DNA from: an uncultured Campylobacter sp.
GTDB taxonomy: Bacteria; Campylobacterota; Campylobacteria; Campylobacterales; Campylobacteraceae
NCBI GenBank assembly: GCA_937990735.1
Contig: CALKQT010000013.1
Span: 1 to 64,000 of the forward strand
DNA length: 64,000 nt
Reading direction: 5' to 3'
Shown: positions 8,369 to 16,437 of the stretch, in pieces
Position numbering within the stretch: position 1 is the stretch's first letter
How the letters are laid out: each line of letters opens with the position of its first letter
Position numbers and translations under genes: made by a program
The notes under the pieces: model-generated
The model's database searches: none
What the model was told of the DNA's origin: nothing
What the model saw: the letters and a program-made list of their open reading frames with translations, nothing else

Positions 8369-9685
8369 TTGGATTTTCAAACGATCAAAGAAAACATCAT
8401 CTTAAAAGAGGGGGTCAAATACTTCGATTTCGCCGCCTCGGGGCTCGCGTATCGCCCTATAGAAGCGGAGATCGAGCGCGTGCTTGCAACATATGCCAAC
8501 GTCCATTCCGCAGGCGGAGAGAGCGCCGAGATCACGAGCGATTACTACGAAAACGCAAGAGCCAAAATCAAAGAGCTTTTAGGCTGCGAAGAGCGCTACT
8601 ACCTGATCTCGTGCGGATTTGGCGCGACCGCGGCGATTAAGAAGCTTTGGGAAATTTTAGGCATCTACCTGCCGCCAGCGACGCGAGATAGGCTCGGCTT
8701 GCGGCGCGAGAGCCTAAGCGGGTTGCCGCTTTTCATCATCTCGCCTTTTGAGCATCACTCCGTTGAAATTAGCCTAAGACAGGGGCTTTGCGAGGTCGTG
8801 CGCGTACCGCTGGATCCAAGCGGGCTGATGGATTTTTCGCGGCTGGGCGAAATTCTATCCGCAAATAAAGGGCGCGAAATTTACGGCGTACTTACCGCGG
8901 CATCGAATGTGACGGGGCTAAAGCTTGATTACAAGCGCGCTTACTTGATGCTTAAGGCGCACGGCGGGCGGCTGTTCGTGGACGCTAGCGCGCTCATCGC
9001 ACACGAAAACGTAGATCTCGGCTTTTGCGACGGTATGTTTTTCGGCGCGCACAAGCTCTTAGGCGGCGTGGGCGCTAGCGGGATTTTGGTTGTGCGAAAG
9101 GAGCTTTTGCACGACGAGGAGCCGACGTTCGCGGGAGGAGGCACGATCAAATACGCAGATGCCCTAACGCAGCGCTTTATAATCGACAAGGAGCGCTTGG
9201 AAGAGGCGGGCACGCCGGGCATCATCGCGCTGGTGCGAGCTTATCTTGCCCTAAAGCTTCGCAAAAGCGCGGGGCTAGAGGCGATCAAGTCGCGCGAAGA
9301 GGCGATCTGCAAGCGCTTCATAAGCGAAATTTCAAAAATCCCCGAGATTGAAATTTACGGCAATTTCACCGCGCCGCGCGTGCCGATCTTTGCTTTTAAT
9401 ATGCGAGGGCTCGACGCGGACGCGCTAGCCGGGGTACTCGGGCAGAAATTTGATATCCAAACCCGCGCAGGATGCGACTGTGCAGCACCTTACGGCTTTG
9501 ATCTGCTCGGCTTGCAACCCGATACCGAAATGTCGCGCAAACCCGCTTGGGTACGGGCTAGCTTCTCGTTCATCCACGACGAAAGCGACGTGGATTTCTT
9601 GGCGGAGGCGCTAAGACAGATTGCTCAGATCCGCGATAAAATCACCTTCGTAGCGGGCAAATATCGCTGCGGCAGCGTAAATTGA
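8369..9685 (+). CDS. class V aminotransferase / cysteine-desulfurase-like PLP enzyme
   Basis: A fold-type I PLP enzyme of 438 residues, close to the SufS/CsdA and isopenicillin-epimerase-like group. Visible are YFDFAASGLAY at the start, the PFEHHSVEI substrate and cofactor segment, the Schiff-base lysine in FFGAHKLLGGVG, and a late Cys-containing RAGCDCAAPYG that resembles the desulfurase active loop. TTG 8369 is preferred to TTG 8345 because TTTTGGAG lies at a good distance before it and the protein then starts like relatives. A similar gene is known in C. jejuni. It stands alone, so sulfur donation versus another aminotransferase role cannot be told. Confidence 0.8.
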   Translation: MDFQTIKENIILKEGVKYFDFAASGLAYRPIEAEIERVLATYANVHSAGGESAEITSDYYENARAKIKELLGCEERYYLISCGFGATAAIKKLWEILGIYLPPATRDRLGLRRESLSGLPLFIISPFEHHSVEISLRQGLCEVVRVPLDPSGLMDFSRLGEILSANKGREIYGVLTAASNVTGLKLDYKRAYLMLKAHGGRLFVDASALIAHENVDLGFCDGMFFGAHKLLGGVGASGILVVRKELLHDEEPTFAGGGTIKYADALTQRFIIDKERLEEAGTPGIIALVRAYLALKLRKSAGLEAIKSREEAICKRFISEISKIPEIEIYGNFTAPRVPIFAFNMRGLDADALAGVLGQKFDIQTRAGCDCAAPYGFDLLGLQPDTEMSRKPAWVRASFSFIHDESDVDFLAEALRQIAQIRDKITFVAGKYRCGSVN

Positions 9686-10313
9686 GCTCGCAAAATTTTA
9701 TAGCAAGAGCTGCTTTTAAATTTTACGACGCGGGGTTTTGCGACATAAAATTTTGTCGATGTAATTTCGCAATGTAAAATTTTATGACTTGGAATTTCAA
9801 AGCGCAGAATTTTATGCCCGGCTCGGCAGCAGATACTTCGTGCTGATTGGAACGAGGAATTCTTCGGCATAAAATTTCGCGGCTTGGAATTTTGAAATTT
9901 TAAATTGCGGGCTGAATTTTGGCGGTAAATTTTGTGCTGAGGAGTTTTGCGCCGTAAAATTTGAGCGGTAAAATTCCGTGTCGCGCGGATGAATTTTAAT
10001 GCTGTCAAATTTTAAAATTCTGAAATTTCAAAATTTCGCTATTCGAACGAGCTTCACAATTTTTGTATTTCGTGAACGCATGGAAAATTCTGCATCGTGG
10101 AATTTTAGCTGCAAAATTTTGAAATTTTACAAAACCGAATTTTGTTCGGCAGAATTTCACGACGCAAGACTCTACTGCAGAGCTTTGTGCAGCGTAAATT
10201 TGATGCGGCCGCACCATCCTAAAACTAAATTAAGGCGCGAGCGCTTGCGATAAGAGCGCAGATTTTAAGAAGCGAAATTCTGCGCAGCCAAAAGGCGCAA
10301 AATTTCACCGAAT
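9686..10313. repeat. RAATTY-dense intergenic array
   Basis: About 630 bases between two convergent genes with no supported ORF. By hand count about 29 words match RAATTY (AAATTT, GAATTT, AAATTC or GAATTC), roughly one every 22 bases, where chance at this base composition would give about one in total. Recurring phrases are taaaatttta, ggaattt and gaaattt. No larger exact repeat unit is evident. Confidence 0.7.
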
Positions 10314-12137
10314 TTACTCGCCGAACTCCTTCTGCAGCCTATAAACCTTATCGTAATCGACCCCCTCGATGATGCGCGGACGCGAGGCGTTAAAATCAGC
10401 ATTGATCACCGAGCGAGCGGGGTCAAACTCGGGCAGGTCGGTCATCTCTAAAATTTCTGCAATCGCGTGGATGAGATCGTCGTTTAAAAACGGCCTGTTT
10501 TTGGCTGCTGCGATACGCGCCCAAAGATCAGCGTTTTGCTCTTTGAACTTATCCGACGCCATGAAAATCAGCGGGATTTCGAGCGTGAAGCGGTTGATGC
10601 CGCCGTGGATCAGCTTGCCGCGGTATTGATAAAGGCTCTGGGCGTGGTCGCTGAAATAGACTATCAGCGTGTTGTCGTCTGCGAAAATTTTATAAATTTC
10701 GCTTACGATAAAATCATTATAAGCCACGGTGTTTAGGTAGTGCGCAAGCTCTTTTTTCTGCCCCTCATCAAGTGGCTCGCGCGAGATGTCCGCGGCGCTA
10801 AATTTAGCAAAGCTTTTTGGATAGCGAAACTCGTAGCTTGGGTGCGAGCCCATCAGATGAAGGATGAAAAATTTATCCTTTTTCTGCGTACCATTTACCT
10901 CTGCGGCGGAGCTTTCGTCCTTGCGTGCAAGAGGTGATCTTTTCGCACCCGATTTAAAATTTTTTATACTCGGAAGCATAACCTCGTCGAGCGAGTAGGC
11001 GTATTTGTAAACCGGGATTTGATTCGTAAAGTCCGAGTGATCCGTCATCTGCGCACTCGCGCCGCTTGCGACCGCCCACTGTCCGTAGCGCTCCTGGTTA
11101 CTGATCCAAAAGGTTTCGTAGTTTGCGAGCCGCGCGAGATTTACGATGTCGAGGTTGGCGCTCCACGGGCGCTGCTTTTCGCTCTCGTAATTTCCGAAAT
11201 TTAGCACGTATTTTAACACGTCGTTGGTCTTAGCTCCAGGCGAGACGACGTCGCTAAAGGCGATTAAATTTCCGCTTTGCTCAAGCGCTTGCAGATTCGG
11301 CGTAGTGGGCAGATAGTAGCCGTATAAGCTCATAAAATTTCGCTGCAGGCTCTCTCCGATAATAAAAACGACGTTTGAGATGCGGTTTGGCGTGGTTTTA
11401 TGCGAATGTGAGGCGTAAATGCTTTGGTATCCAGCTTGCAGCTCGCGCACGCTTTTAAAATCGGCGCCGAAATAATCCTTCGTAACGAAAGCAAAGTTGT
11501 AAATCGGAATTTTATTTAGCGCGATTATGATGCTGGCGCGCATTTTCGAGCTTTTGGCTACGTAGCTTTTAAACGCCGCATGCGCGATAAAAACGAGCAA
11601 GCTAAGCAAAAAGGCTAGCTTTATCGCGCGACATAGCTTCATCCGCACTCGCTGGCTCACTCTAAGCCTAAGGGCAGCGAAGACGAAGATCAAAAGCGCC
11701 AAAAAAGCCGCGATAAGCTTAAAATTTAAAAACGCATGCGCGAACTCAAAGGCCTCCTTGGGCGTCGTTTGCACTAGCGCGTCCAGCGTGCCGTGCGAGT
11801 AGGTAAGCTCCAGGCTAAAGATCAAAAAAATCTGAGCGATCGCGAAGATTGCGTTCAGCGCCAGAAGTGCAAAGGCGAGAATTTTATATAGCCTAGCGCT
11901 GTAAAAGCTAAGCGCGTAAAGCGCGAAAAAAAGTATCGTCACGCCGCAGATCGCAGACGCCGCAAAAAACAGCGCCTGCGCAGAGAACAGCTCGCCGCCG
12001 CGTGCGATAAGAAGCAGCCCGAGCGATAAATTTAATGCTAAAACTAACGCGTATGCGTTTAACACTGCGCCGCCGAATACCGATAGGAGGCTAAATCTGT
12101 CTTTGAAAAATGCGCCGATATTTTTTACAAGGCTCAT
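10314..12137 (-). CDS. phosphoethanolamine transferase, CptA/EptC type
   Basis: Inner-membrane sulfatase-fold enzyme of 607 residues that moves phosphoethanolamine from phosphatidylethanolamine to a surface acceptor such as lipid A, core sugar or flagellar rod protein. About five membrane helices fill residues 1-210. The periplasmic catalytic domain begins at VVFIIGESLQRNFMSLYGYY (metal-binding Glu), followed by SPGAKTNDVLKYVLNFG with the candidate nucleophile Thr, YETFWISNQERYG, HLMGSHPSYEFRYP and YFSDHAQSLY with the metal-binding Asp and His. It is longer than the C. jejuni EptC I know (just over 500 residues). The acceptor is not readable from sequence. It lies 22 bases downstream of uppP. 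Confidence 0.88.
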   Translation of the reverse strand: MSLVKNIGAFFKDRFSLLSVFGGAVLNAYALVLALNLSLGLLLIARGGELFSAQALFFAASAICGVTILFFALYALSFYSARLYKILAFALLALNAIFAIAQIFLIFSLELTYSHGTLDALVQTTPKEAFEFAHAFLNFKLIAAFLALLIFVFAALRLRVSQRVRMKLCRAIKLAFLLSLLVFIAHAAFKSYVAKSSKMRASIIIALNKIPIYNFAFVTKDYFGADFKSVRELQAGYQSIYASHSHKTTPNRISNVVFIIGESLQRNFMSLYGYYLPTTPNLQALEQSGNLIAFSDVVSPGAKTNDVLKYVLNFGNYESEKQRPWSANLDIVNLARLANYETFWISNQERYGQWAVASGASAQMTDHSDFTNQIPVYKYAYSLDEVMLPSIKNFKSGAKRSPLARKDESSAAEVNGTQKKDKFFILHLMGSHPSYEFRYPKSFAKFSAADISREPLDEGQKKELAHYLNTVAYNDFIVSEIYKIFADDNTLIVYFSDHAQSLYQYRGKLIHGGINRFTLEIPLIFMASDKFKEQNADLWARIAAAKNRPFLNDDLIHAIAEILEMTDLPEFDPARSVINADFNASRPRIIEGVDYDKVYRLQKEFGE

Positions 12138-12159
12138 GAAATTCCTTTGATGATTGCGT

Positions 12160-12936
12160 TTAAAAAACGAAGATGAAAAAGATAGCGCCGATTAGAATTC
12201 TATAAATTCCAAACGGGATGAAATCAAACTTTGAAACAAAGCTTAGAAATAGCTTGATCGCCGCAAGCGCCACGATGAACGCCATTGCGCCGCCTATGAG
12301 AAAGGTCGTGATATTGTCGGAGTTTTGCGCGAAGGTGTCTAAATTTTTATAGGTGTCGTAAAAAGTCGCCGCAAACATCGTAGGGATCGCGAGTAGGAAG
12401 CTAAAGCGCGCGGCTAGGTTTCTGCTTAGCCCGCACAAAAGCCCTGCGATGATAGTGGCGCCGCTACGCGAAGTGCCCGGCACCATCGCAAAACATTGCG
12501 AAAGCCCGATGATGAAGGCCTGAACGTATGAGATTTGATCCAGATGCTCCAGTTCATTCTCTCTAGGGCGCGCCTTACGAAAGAGCTCTACCGCGATAAA
12601 AATAACGCCCCAACCGATCAGCGCGTAGGCGACGGTCTGCGGCGCGAATAGCGATTTGATGCTTTTATAGAGCAAAAAGCCGATCGCGGCGGTAGGGATA
12701 AAGCCCACGACGAGCTTGCACCAGAGCTTAAAATCGACTAAAAGCCGCTTGTAAAACATCGCCACGACCGCTAAGATCGAGCCTAGCTGGATAACGACTT
12801 CGAAGCATTTAAGCGTGTCGGTTTGCTGCAAGCCCATCAGTTTCGCAGCTAGGATCATGTGTCCGGTCGAACTTACGGGCAGAAACTCCGTCAGCCCCTC
12901 GACGATGCCTAAAATCACGGCGTCAAATATATTCAT
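12160..12936 (-). CDS. uppP: undecaprenyl-diphosphatase
   Basis: Integral membrane phosphatase (BacA/UppP, 258 residues) that recycles undecaprenyl pyrophosphate, the carrier lipid for peptidoglycan and surface polysaccharides; overproduction gives bacitracin resistance. Both signature motifs are present: EGLTEFLPVSSTGHMIL (residues about 14-31) and PGTSRSGATI. The start overlaps the end of thiE by 14 bases, so translation is probably coupled. Length and motifs are normal. Confidence 0.97.
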   Translation of the reverse strand: MNIFDAVILGIVEGLTEFLPVSSTGHMILAAKLMGLQQTDTLKCFEVVIQLGSILAVVAMFYKRLLVDFKLWCKLVVGFIPTAAIGFLLYKSIKSLFAPQTVAYALIGWGVIFIAVELFRKARPRENELEHLDQISYVQAFIIGLSQCFAMVPGTSRSGATIIAGLLCGLSRNLAARFSFLLAIPTMFAATFYDTYKNLDTFAQNSDNITTFLIGGAMAFIVALAAIKLFLSFVSKFDFIPFGIYRILIGAIFFIFVF

Positions 12937-13537
12937 CCATTTTTTCCTTTAAATTTGCTAAATTCTGCGTAATTGAAGCGGGTTTGTAGATCGCCTCTAC
13001 CATAGCGATATAATCAGGCTTAAGAATTAAAATTTCATTTAAATTTTCTAAGCTGATCCCGCCGATTACGGCGATTGGGAGGTTTAAAGATTTTCGCGCC
13101 TCTTGCACGAGCTCATCGGGGCAAAGCGGCGCATCAGGCTTTGTTTTGCCCCGCCTGAGCGAGCCGAAGGCTACGTAGCTAGCGCCCTGTGCCTCGGCCT
13201 GCCTAGCTCGAGCAAGATCAGCGTAGCAGCTAACGCCGATGATCTTATCCGCGCCTAAAAACTCGCGCACCTGCGCCGTCTCGCCGTCACCTTTGCCGAT
13301 ATGCACGCCGTGTGCACCTAGCTTTTTGGCAAGCGCCGCATCGTCGTTTATGATGAGTTTGGCGCCGTAATCCTCGCAAAGACCGATGAGAGAGCGGATT
13401 AAAGTTTCATCCTGCGCGGCGAGCTTGCTGCGATACTGCACGAGCTTTACGCCGCAGCGTAAAATCTCATCTATCTGCGAAAAGATAGTTTGCGGCGGCG
13501 TTAAGGTATCGTCGCTAAGCGCGTAAATTTCGCTCAT
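12923..13537 (-). CDS. thiE: thiamine-phosphate synthase
   Basis: A TIM-barrel enzyme of 204 residues that joins HMP pyrophosphate and thiazole phosphate to thiamine phosphate. Recognisable are VQYRSK (phosphate contact), LIINDDAALAKKLGAHGVHIGKGDG and the C-terminal PIAVIGGI phosphate-binding loop. It overlaps the upstream nuclease-like gene by four bases and uppP downstream by 14, so it is the middle gene of an operon. No TPP riboswitch was seen in front of this operon. Confidence 0.95.
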   Translation of the reverse strand: MSEIYALSDDTLTPPQTIFSQIDEILRCGVKLVQYRSKLAAQDETLIRSLIGLCEDYGAKLIINDDAALAKKLGAHGVHIGKGDGETAQVREFLGADKIIGVSCYADLARARQAEAQGASYVAFGSLRRGKTKPDAPLCPDELVQEARKSLNLPIAVIGGISLENLNEILILKPDYIAMVEAIYKPASITQNLANLKEKMDEYI

Positions 13538-14073
13538 CTATCCTCGTCTTTTTTAGGCATAGGTACGCCGTTTAGGATGCAGTTGGTAACATCCCAAAAT
13601 TTTGCGCTATACATTCCGCGTTTAGCCTCTTTGGCTTCCTCGGCGGCTTTTAAAAGAAGTTCGCTATCGTCGGTTATCGGCACGGCAAATCCCGCCGCTA
13701 CCAGATCTAATCGCAGATTACTTTTAGGATCGCTTGCGTCGCAGACATAGGCGTCATTGCCGCGATCGATTAAATTTACGTAGTAGCGCTTGCCGGGTTT
13801 TATCACAGATTCGAGAGCTTTTTTATATTCTTTGTCGAATTTTTTCAGCTCCTTAGCGTCCGTTATGCATCTAGAAGCGCCCGCGGCGATTATGTTTAAA
13901 TTTTTTAAGTCGCAGGGAAAGAAGCGATCTTTTTGAGCCTTTCTGAAAGTAAAAACAAAGCTTCTACCATCATTGCCAAGACCTGCAAACGCAGCGATGC
14001 CGTATCTGTCTTTTTGCTCCGCAAAGCTTTGCGTGCAGAGCAAAATCGCAAGTGTCAAAAATATCTTTTTCAT
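13534..14073 (-). CDS. secreted SNase-like (thermonuclease-fold) protein
   Basis: A 179-residue exported protein with signal peptide (MKKIFLTLAILLCTQSFA). The body resembles the staphylococcal nuclease fold: GKRYYVNLIDRGNDAYVCD matches the strand pair around the family catalytic Arg/Asp region, and LDLVAAGFAVP with AAEEAKEAKRGMYS matches the conserved C-terminal helix where SNase members read AExxAKxxxxGLW. The usual catalytic Arg/Glu set is not clearly complete, so it may be inactive or only bind. It shares an ATGA overlap with thiE and leads the operon. Confidence 0.65.
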   Translation of the reverse strand: MKKIFLTLAILLCTQSFAEQKDRYGIAAFAGLGNDGRSFVFTFRKAQKDRFFPCDLKNLNIIAAGASRCITDAKELKKFDKEYKKALESVIKPGKRYYVNLIDRGNDAYVCDASDPKSNLRLDLVAAGFAVPITDDSELLLKAAEEAKEAKRGMYSAKFWDVTNCILNGVPMPKKDEDR

Positions 14074-14132
14074 AGGATTCCTCTTAGGCGGCGCAAATTC
14101 TATGAGAGGAATTTGCGCCTAAATTTTGCGGA

Positions 14133-14873
14133 TTATTTTAAATTATACTTCTCCAAGAGCTTTTCGTAGCTTCCGTCTTTTTTCATCTCCTCAAGCGCTG
14201 CGTTAAATTTAGCGAGTAGCTCGGGATATTTGCCCTTATCAAATGCGATCGAAAAGCCCTCGCTGCCGTCGGATTCTTTAAAAAATGCGGTTAGATCGTC
14301 GTTTTTCTTAAGATATTCGTAGCCTACGGACGAATCCACGCAAAGCGCATCGATCTTTTTGTTTTTCAGCGACATAACGGCTACAAAAACGTTCTCCGTA
14401 GCGCTAACTTCGGCGCCTTTGATATCTCTGATCGCAAGCTCCTGAATGGTGCCTAGCTGCGCGGCAAGGCGCTTACCCTGTAGATCTGCCTTGGAATTTA
14501 ACGAGCTATCATCCTTGCGCTTGACATATAAATTCTCGACTTTATAGTAAGGAGCCGTGAAATCGATAGCCTTTTTGCGAGCCGGCGTAGCGCTCATTCC
14601 CGAGGCGATCATATCGATTTTGCCGCTTTTAATCGCAGGGATTAGCCCGTCAAAGCTCATATTTAAAATTTCGTATTTCACGCCCGCGCGCTTGGCAAGC
14701 TCGGCTACCAAATCCATATCAAAGCCGGTAACCTTGGAGTTTTCATCCACAAACTCAAACGGCGGATACTCGGCGTTTGTACCTACGATGAGCGTATCTT
14801 TGGTAATGTCTTTAGCGACTAGCGAACTGCAAAGCAAAGCGCCTGCAACTAGAAATCTCATAAATTTTTTCAT
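14133..14873 (-). CDS. amino-acid ABC transporter substrate-binding protein
   Basis: Periplasmic binding protein of 246 residues, family 3 (polar amino acids). A signal peptide ends near LVAK; the mature part shows LIVGTNAEYPPFEF, GFDMDLVAELAKRAG (the family 3 signature), IASGMSATPARKKAIDFT and a C-terminal DGSYEKLLEKY. The ATPase and permease genes lie directly upstream on the same strand, so the three form one importer. The ligand cannot be assigned safely; basic or polar amino acids are likely. Stop at 14133 and a 60-base gap precede the next operon. Confidence 0.93.
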   Translation of the reverse strand: MKKFMRFLVAGALLCSSLVAKDITKDTLIVGTNAEYPPFEFVDENSKVTGFDMDLVAELAKRAGVKYEILNMSFDGLIPAIKSGKIDMIASGMSATPARKKAIDFTAPYYKVENLYVKRKDDSSLNSKADLQGKRLAAQLGTIQELAIRDIKGAEVSATENVFVAVMSLKNKKIDALCVDSSVGYEYLKKNDDLTAFFKESDGSEGFSIAFDKGKYPELLAKFNAALEEMKKDGSYEKLLEKYNLK

Positions 14874-14884
14874 TTCCCTCTCCT

Positions 14885-15613
14885 TTAGTGGTTTAAAATT
14901 TTATTTAAAAATTCTTTCAATCTCGGATTTTGCGGATTTTCAAATACGTTTTTAGGCGTATCATCCACAGCGATCTTACCGCCCTCCATAAAAAAAATCC
15001 TATTTGCGACATTGCGTGCAAAGCCCATCTCGTGCGTTACCACAAGCATCGTAATGCCCTCTTTGGCGACCTCTTTCATTATACCTAACACCTCGCCGAT
15101 CATCTCTGGATCTAGTGCCGAGGTAGGCTCGTCGAATAAAATCACGTCCGGATTTACCGCCAAACTTCTAGCGATTGCGATGCGTTGCTTTTGCCCACCG
15201 CTAAGCTTGTGCGGATAAGTATAGGCCTTATCACTAAGACCGACTTTATGCAGCAGCTCCTCTGCTTTTGCGTAGGCTTGTTCTTTAGTATAGATACCCG
15301 CTTTTATAGGTGCTAGAGTTAAATTTTCCAGCACGTTTTTATTTGCAAAGAGGTTGAAATGCTGAAACACCATACTAACTTTGCGGCGAATTTTATTAAT
15401 ATCAGTGTGCTTATCGGTAATATCCTCGCCGTCTATTTTAATAGTGCCGCCGCTTGGAATTTCAAGCAGATTTAAGCAGCGCAAAAAGGTTGATTTACCG
15501 CCGCCGCTAGGGCCGATGATCGCTACGATATCGCCTTTATTTATGGTCTTTGAAATTCCTTTTAGCACCGATAAATTGCCGTAGGATTTGGTTAAATTTG
15601 ATATTTCAATCAT
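14885..15613 (-). CDS. amino-acid ABC transporter ATP-binding protein (GlnQ type)
   Basis: A cytoplasmic ATPase subunit of 242 residues for a polar amino-acid importer. The Walker A GPSGGGKST (near residue 34), Q-loop VFQHFNLF, signature LSGGQKQR, Walker B VILFDEPTSALDP and H-loop VVTHEMGFA are all intact. It overlaps the permease gene by eight bases and ends 11 bases before the binding-protein gene. Length and motifs are standard. Confidence 0.96.
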   Translation of the reverse strand: MIEISNLTKSYGNLSVLKGISKTINKGDIVAIIGPSGGGKSTFLRCLNLLEIPSGGTIKIDGEDITDKHTDINKIRRKVSMVFQHFNLFANKNVLENLTLAPIKAGIYTKEQAYAKAEELLHKVGLSDKAYTYPHKLSGGQKQRIAIARSLAVNPDVILFDEPTSALDPEMIGEVLGIMKEVAKEGITMLVVTHEMGFARNVANRIFFMEGGKIAVDDTPKNVFENPQNPRLKEFLNKILNH

Positions 15614-16310
15614 TGCGGTTTAGCCTACTTTCTAGCATTTTTACTAAAAACGAGAAAAATTTCACGCTTGCATAGTAAAGCACTGCGGCAAAAAGTATCG
15701 GCTGGACGGTATAAAGCGCCGCCTGCATGCTTTTTGAAAAAAACGTAAGATCGGTAATTGCTACGAGGCCCACGACCGAGGTTTCTTTAAAAAGGCTAAT
15801 AAACTCATTCGCAAGCGCAGGCAAAATGTTTTTTATCGCCTGCGGAAAGACGATCTCTTTCATCGCTGTGCCGTAGCCTAGCCCCATCGCGCGCGCAGCT
15901 TCCATCTGGCCGCGATCGACGCTGTTTATGCCGCTGCGCACGATCTCTGCGACGTAAGCTGAGCTATTAAGCCCCAGCGCAAAGATCGCAGCTGCGATAT
16001 TATTGCTCCACGTAGCAAAGATAATAAACACGAACACCATAAGCTGGATAACGATTGGAGTTCCGCGGATGATGTCTACGTATTCGTCGATAATGAAGCT
16101 TAAAAATTTATTGTTTAGAAATTTTAAAAATGCCAGCATAAATCCTAATGCGATACCGATCACAATGCCGCCGGAGGTCAAAATAAGAGTAATACCGTAG
16201 CTTTTGGCGTATGAAATTTTTTGCGCTTCGCTCAGTTCGGGATAGGTGAAATAAAGCCCCACGGCGATTACAGTCAAAACAAATACGACCTTTAAAATTT
16301 TCTCGTTCAA
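15606..16310 (-). CDS. amino-acid ABC transporter permease (HisM/GlnP type)
   Basis: Membrane subunit of 234 residues with about five helices and the EAA loop that contacts the ATPase: GQMEAARAMGLGYGTAMKEIVFPQA. First gene of the importer operon; the ATPase gene overlaps its end. Other family marks are VDIIRGTPIVIQLM and NSSAYVAEIVRSGI. The transporter would be a dimer of this subunit plus the ATPase and binding protein. Confidence 0.95.
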   Translation of the reverse strand: MNEKILKVVFVLTVIAVGLYFTYPELSEAQKISYAKSYGITLILTSGGIVIGIALGFMLAFLKFLNNKFLSFIIDEYVDIIRGTPIVIQLMVFVFIIFATWSNNIAAAIFALGLNSSAYVAEIVRSGINSVDRGQMEAARAMGLGYGTAMKEIVFPQAIKNILPALANEFISLFKETSVVGLVAITDLTFFSKSMQAALYTVQPILFAAVLYYASVKFFSFLVKMLESRLNRND

Positions 16311-16407
16311 CCAAGGCGCCTTTTTCTTAAAATTTAAACGGCAAGAATACTAAAATTTCGTTAAAATCTGGCTAAATTCCGAAAGTAAAATTTTATTTGA
16401 AATAGAG

Positions 16408-16413
16408 TAAAAT
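16408..16413 (+). promoter_or_regulatory. probable -10 of putP
   Basis: TAAAAT, 25 bases upstream of the putP ATG, followed by an AAAAGGAGG ribosome binding site just before the start. The -10 match is moderate. Confidence 0.35.
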
Positions 16414-16437
16414 TAGCTTTTTTAAAAGGAGGCAACG

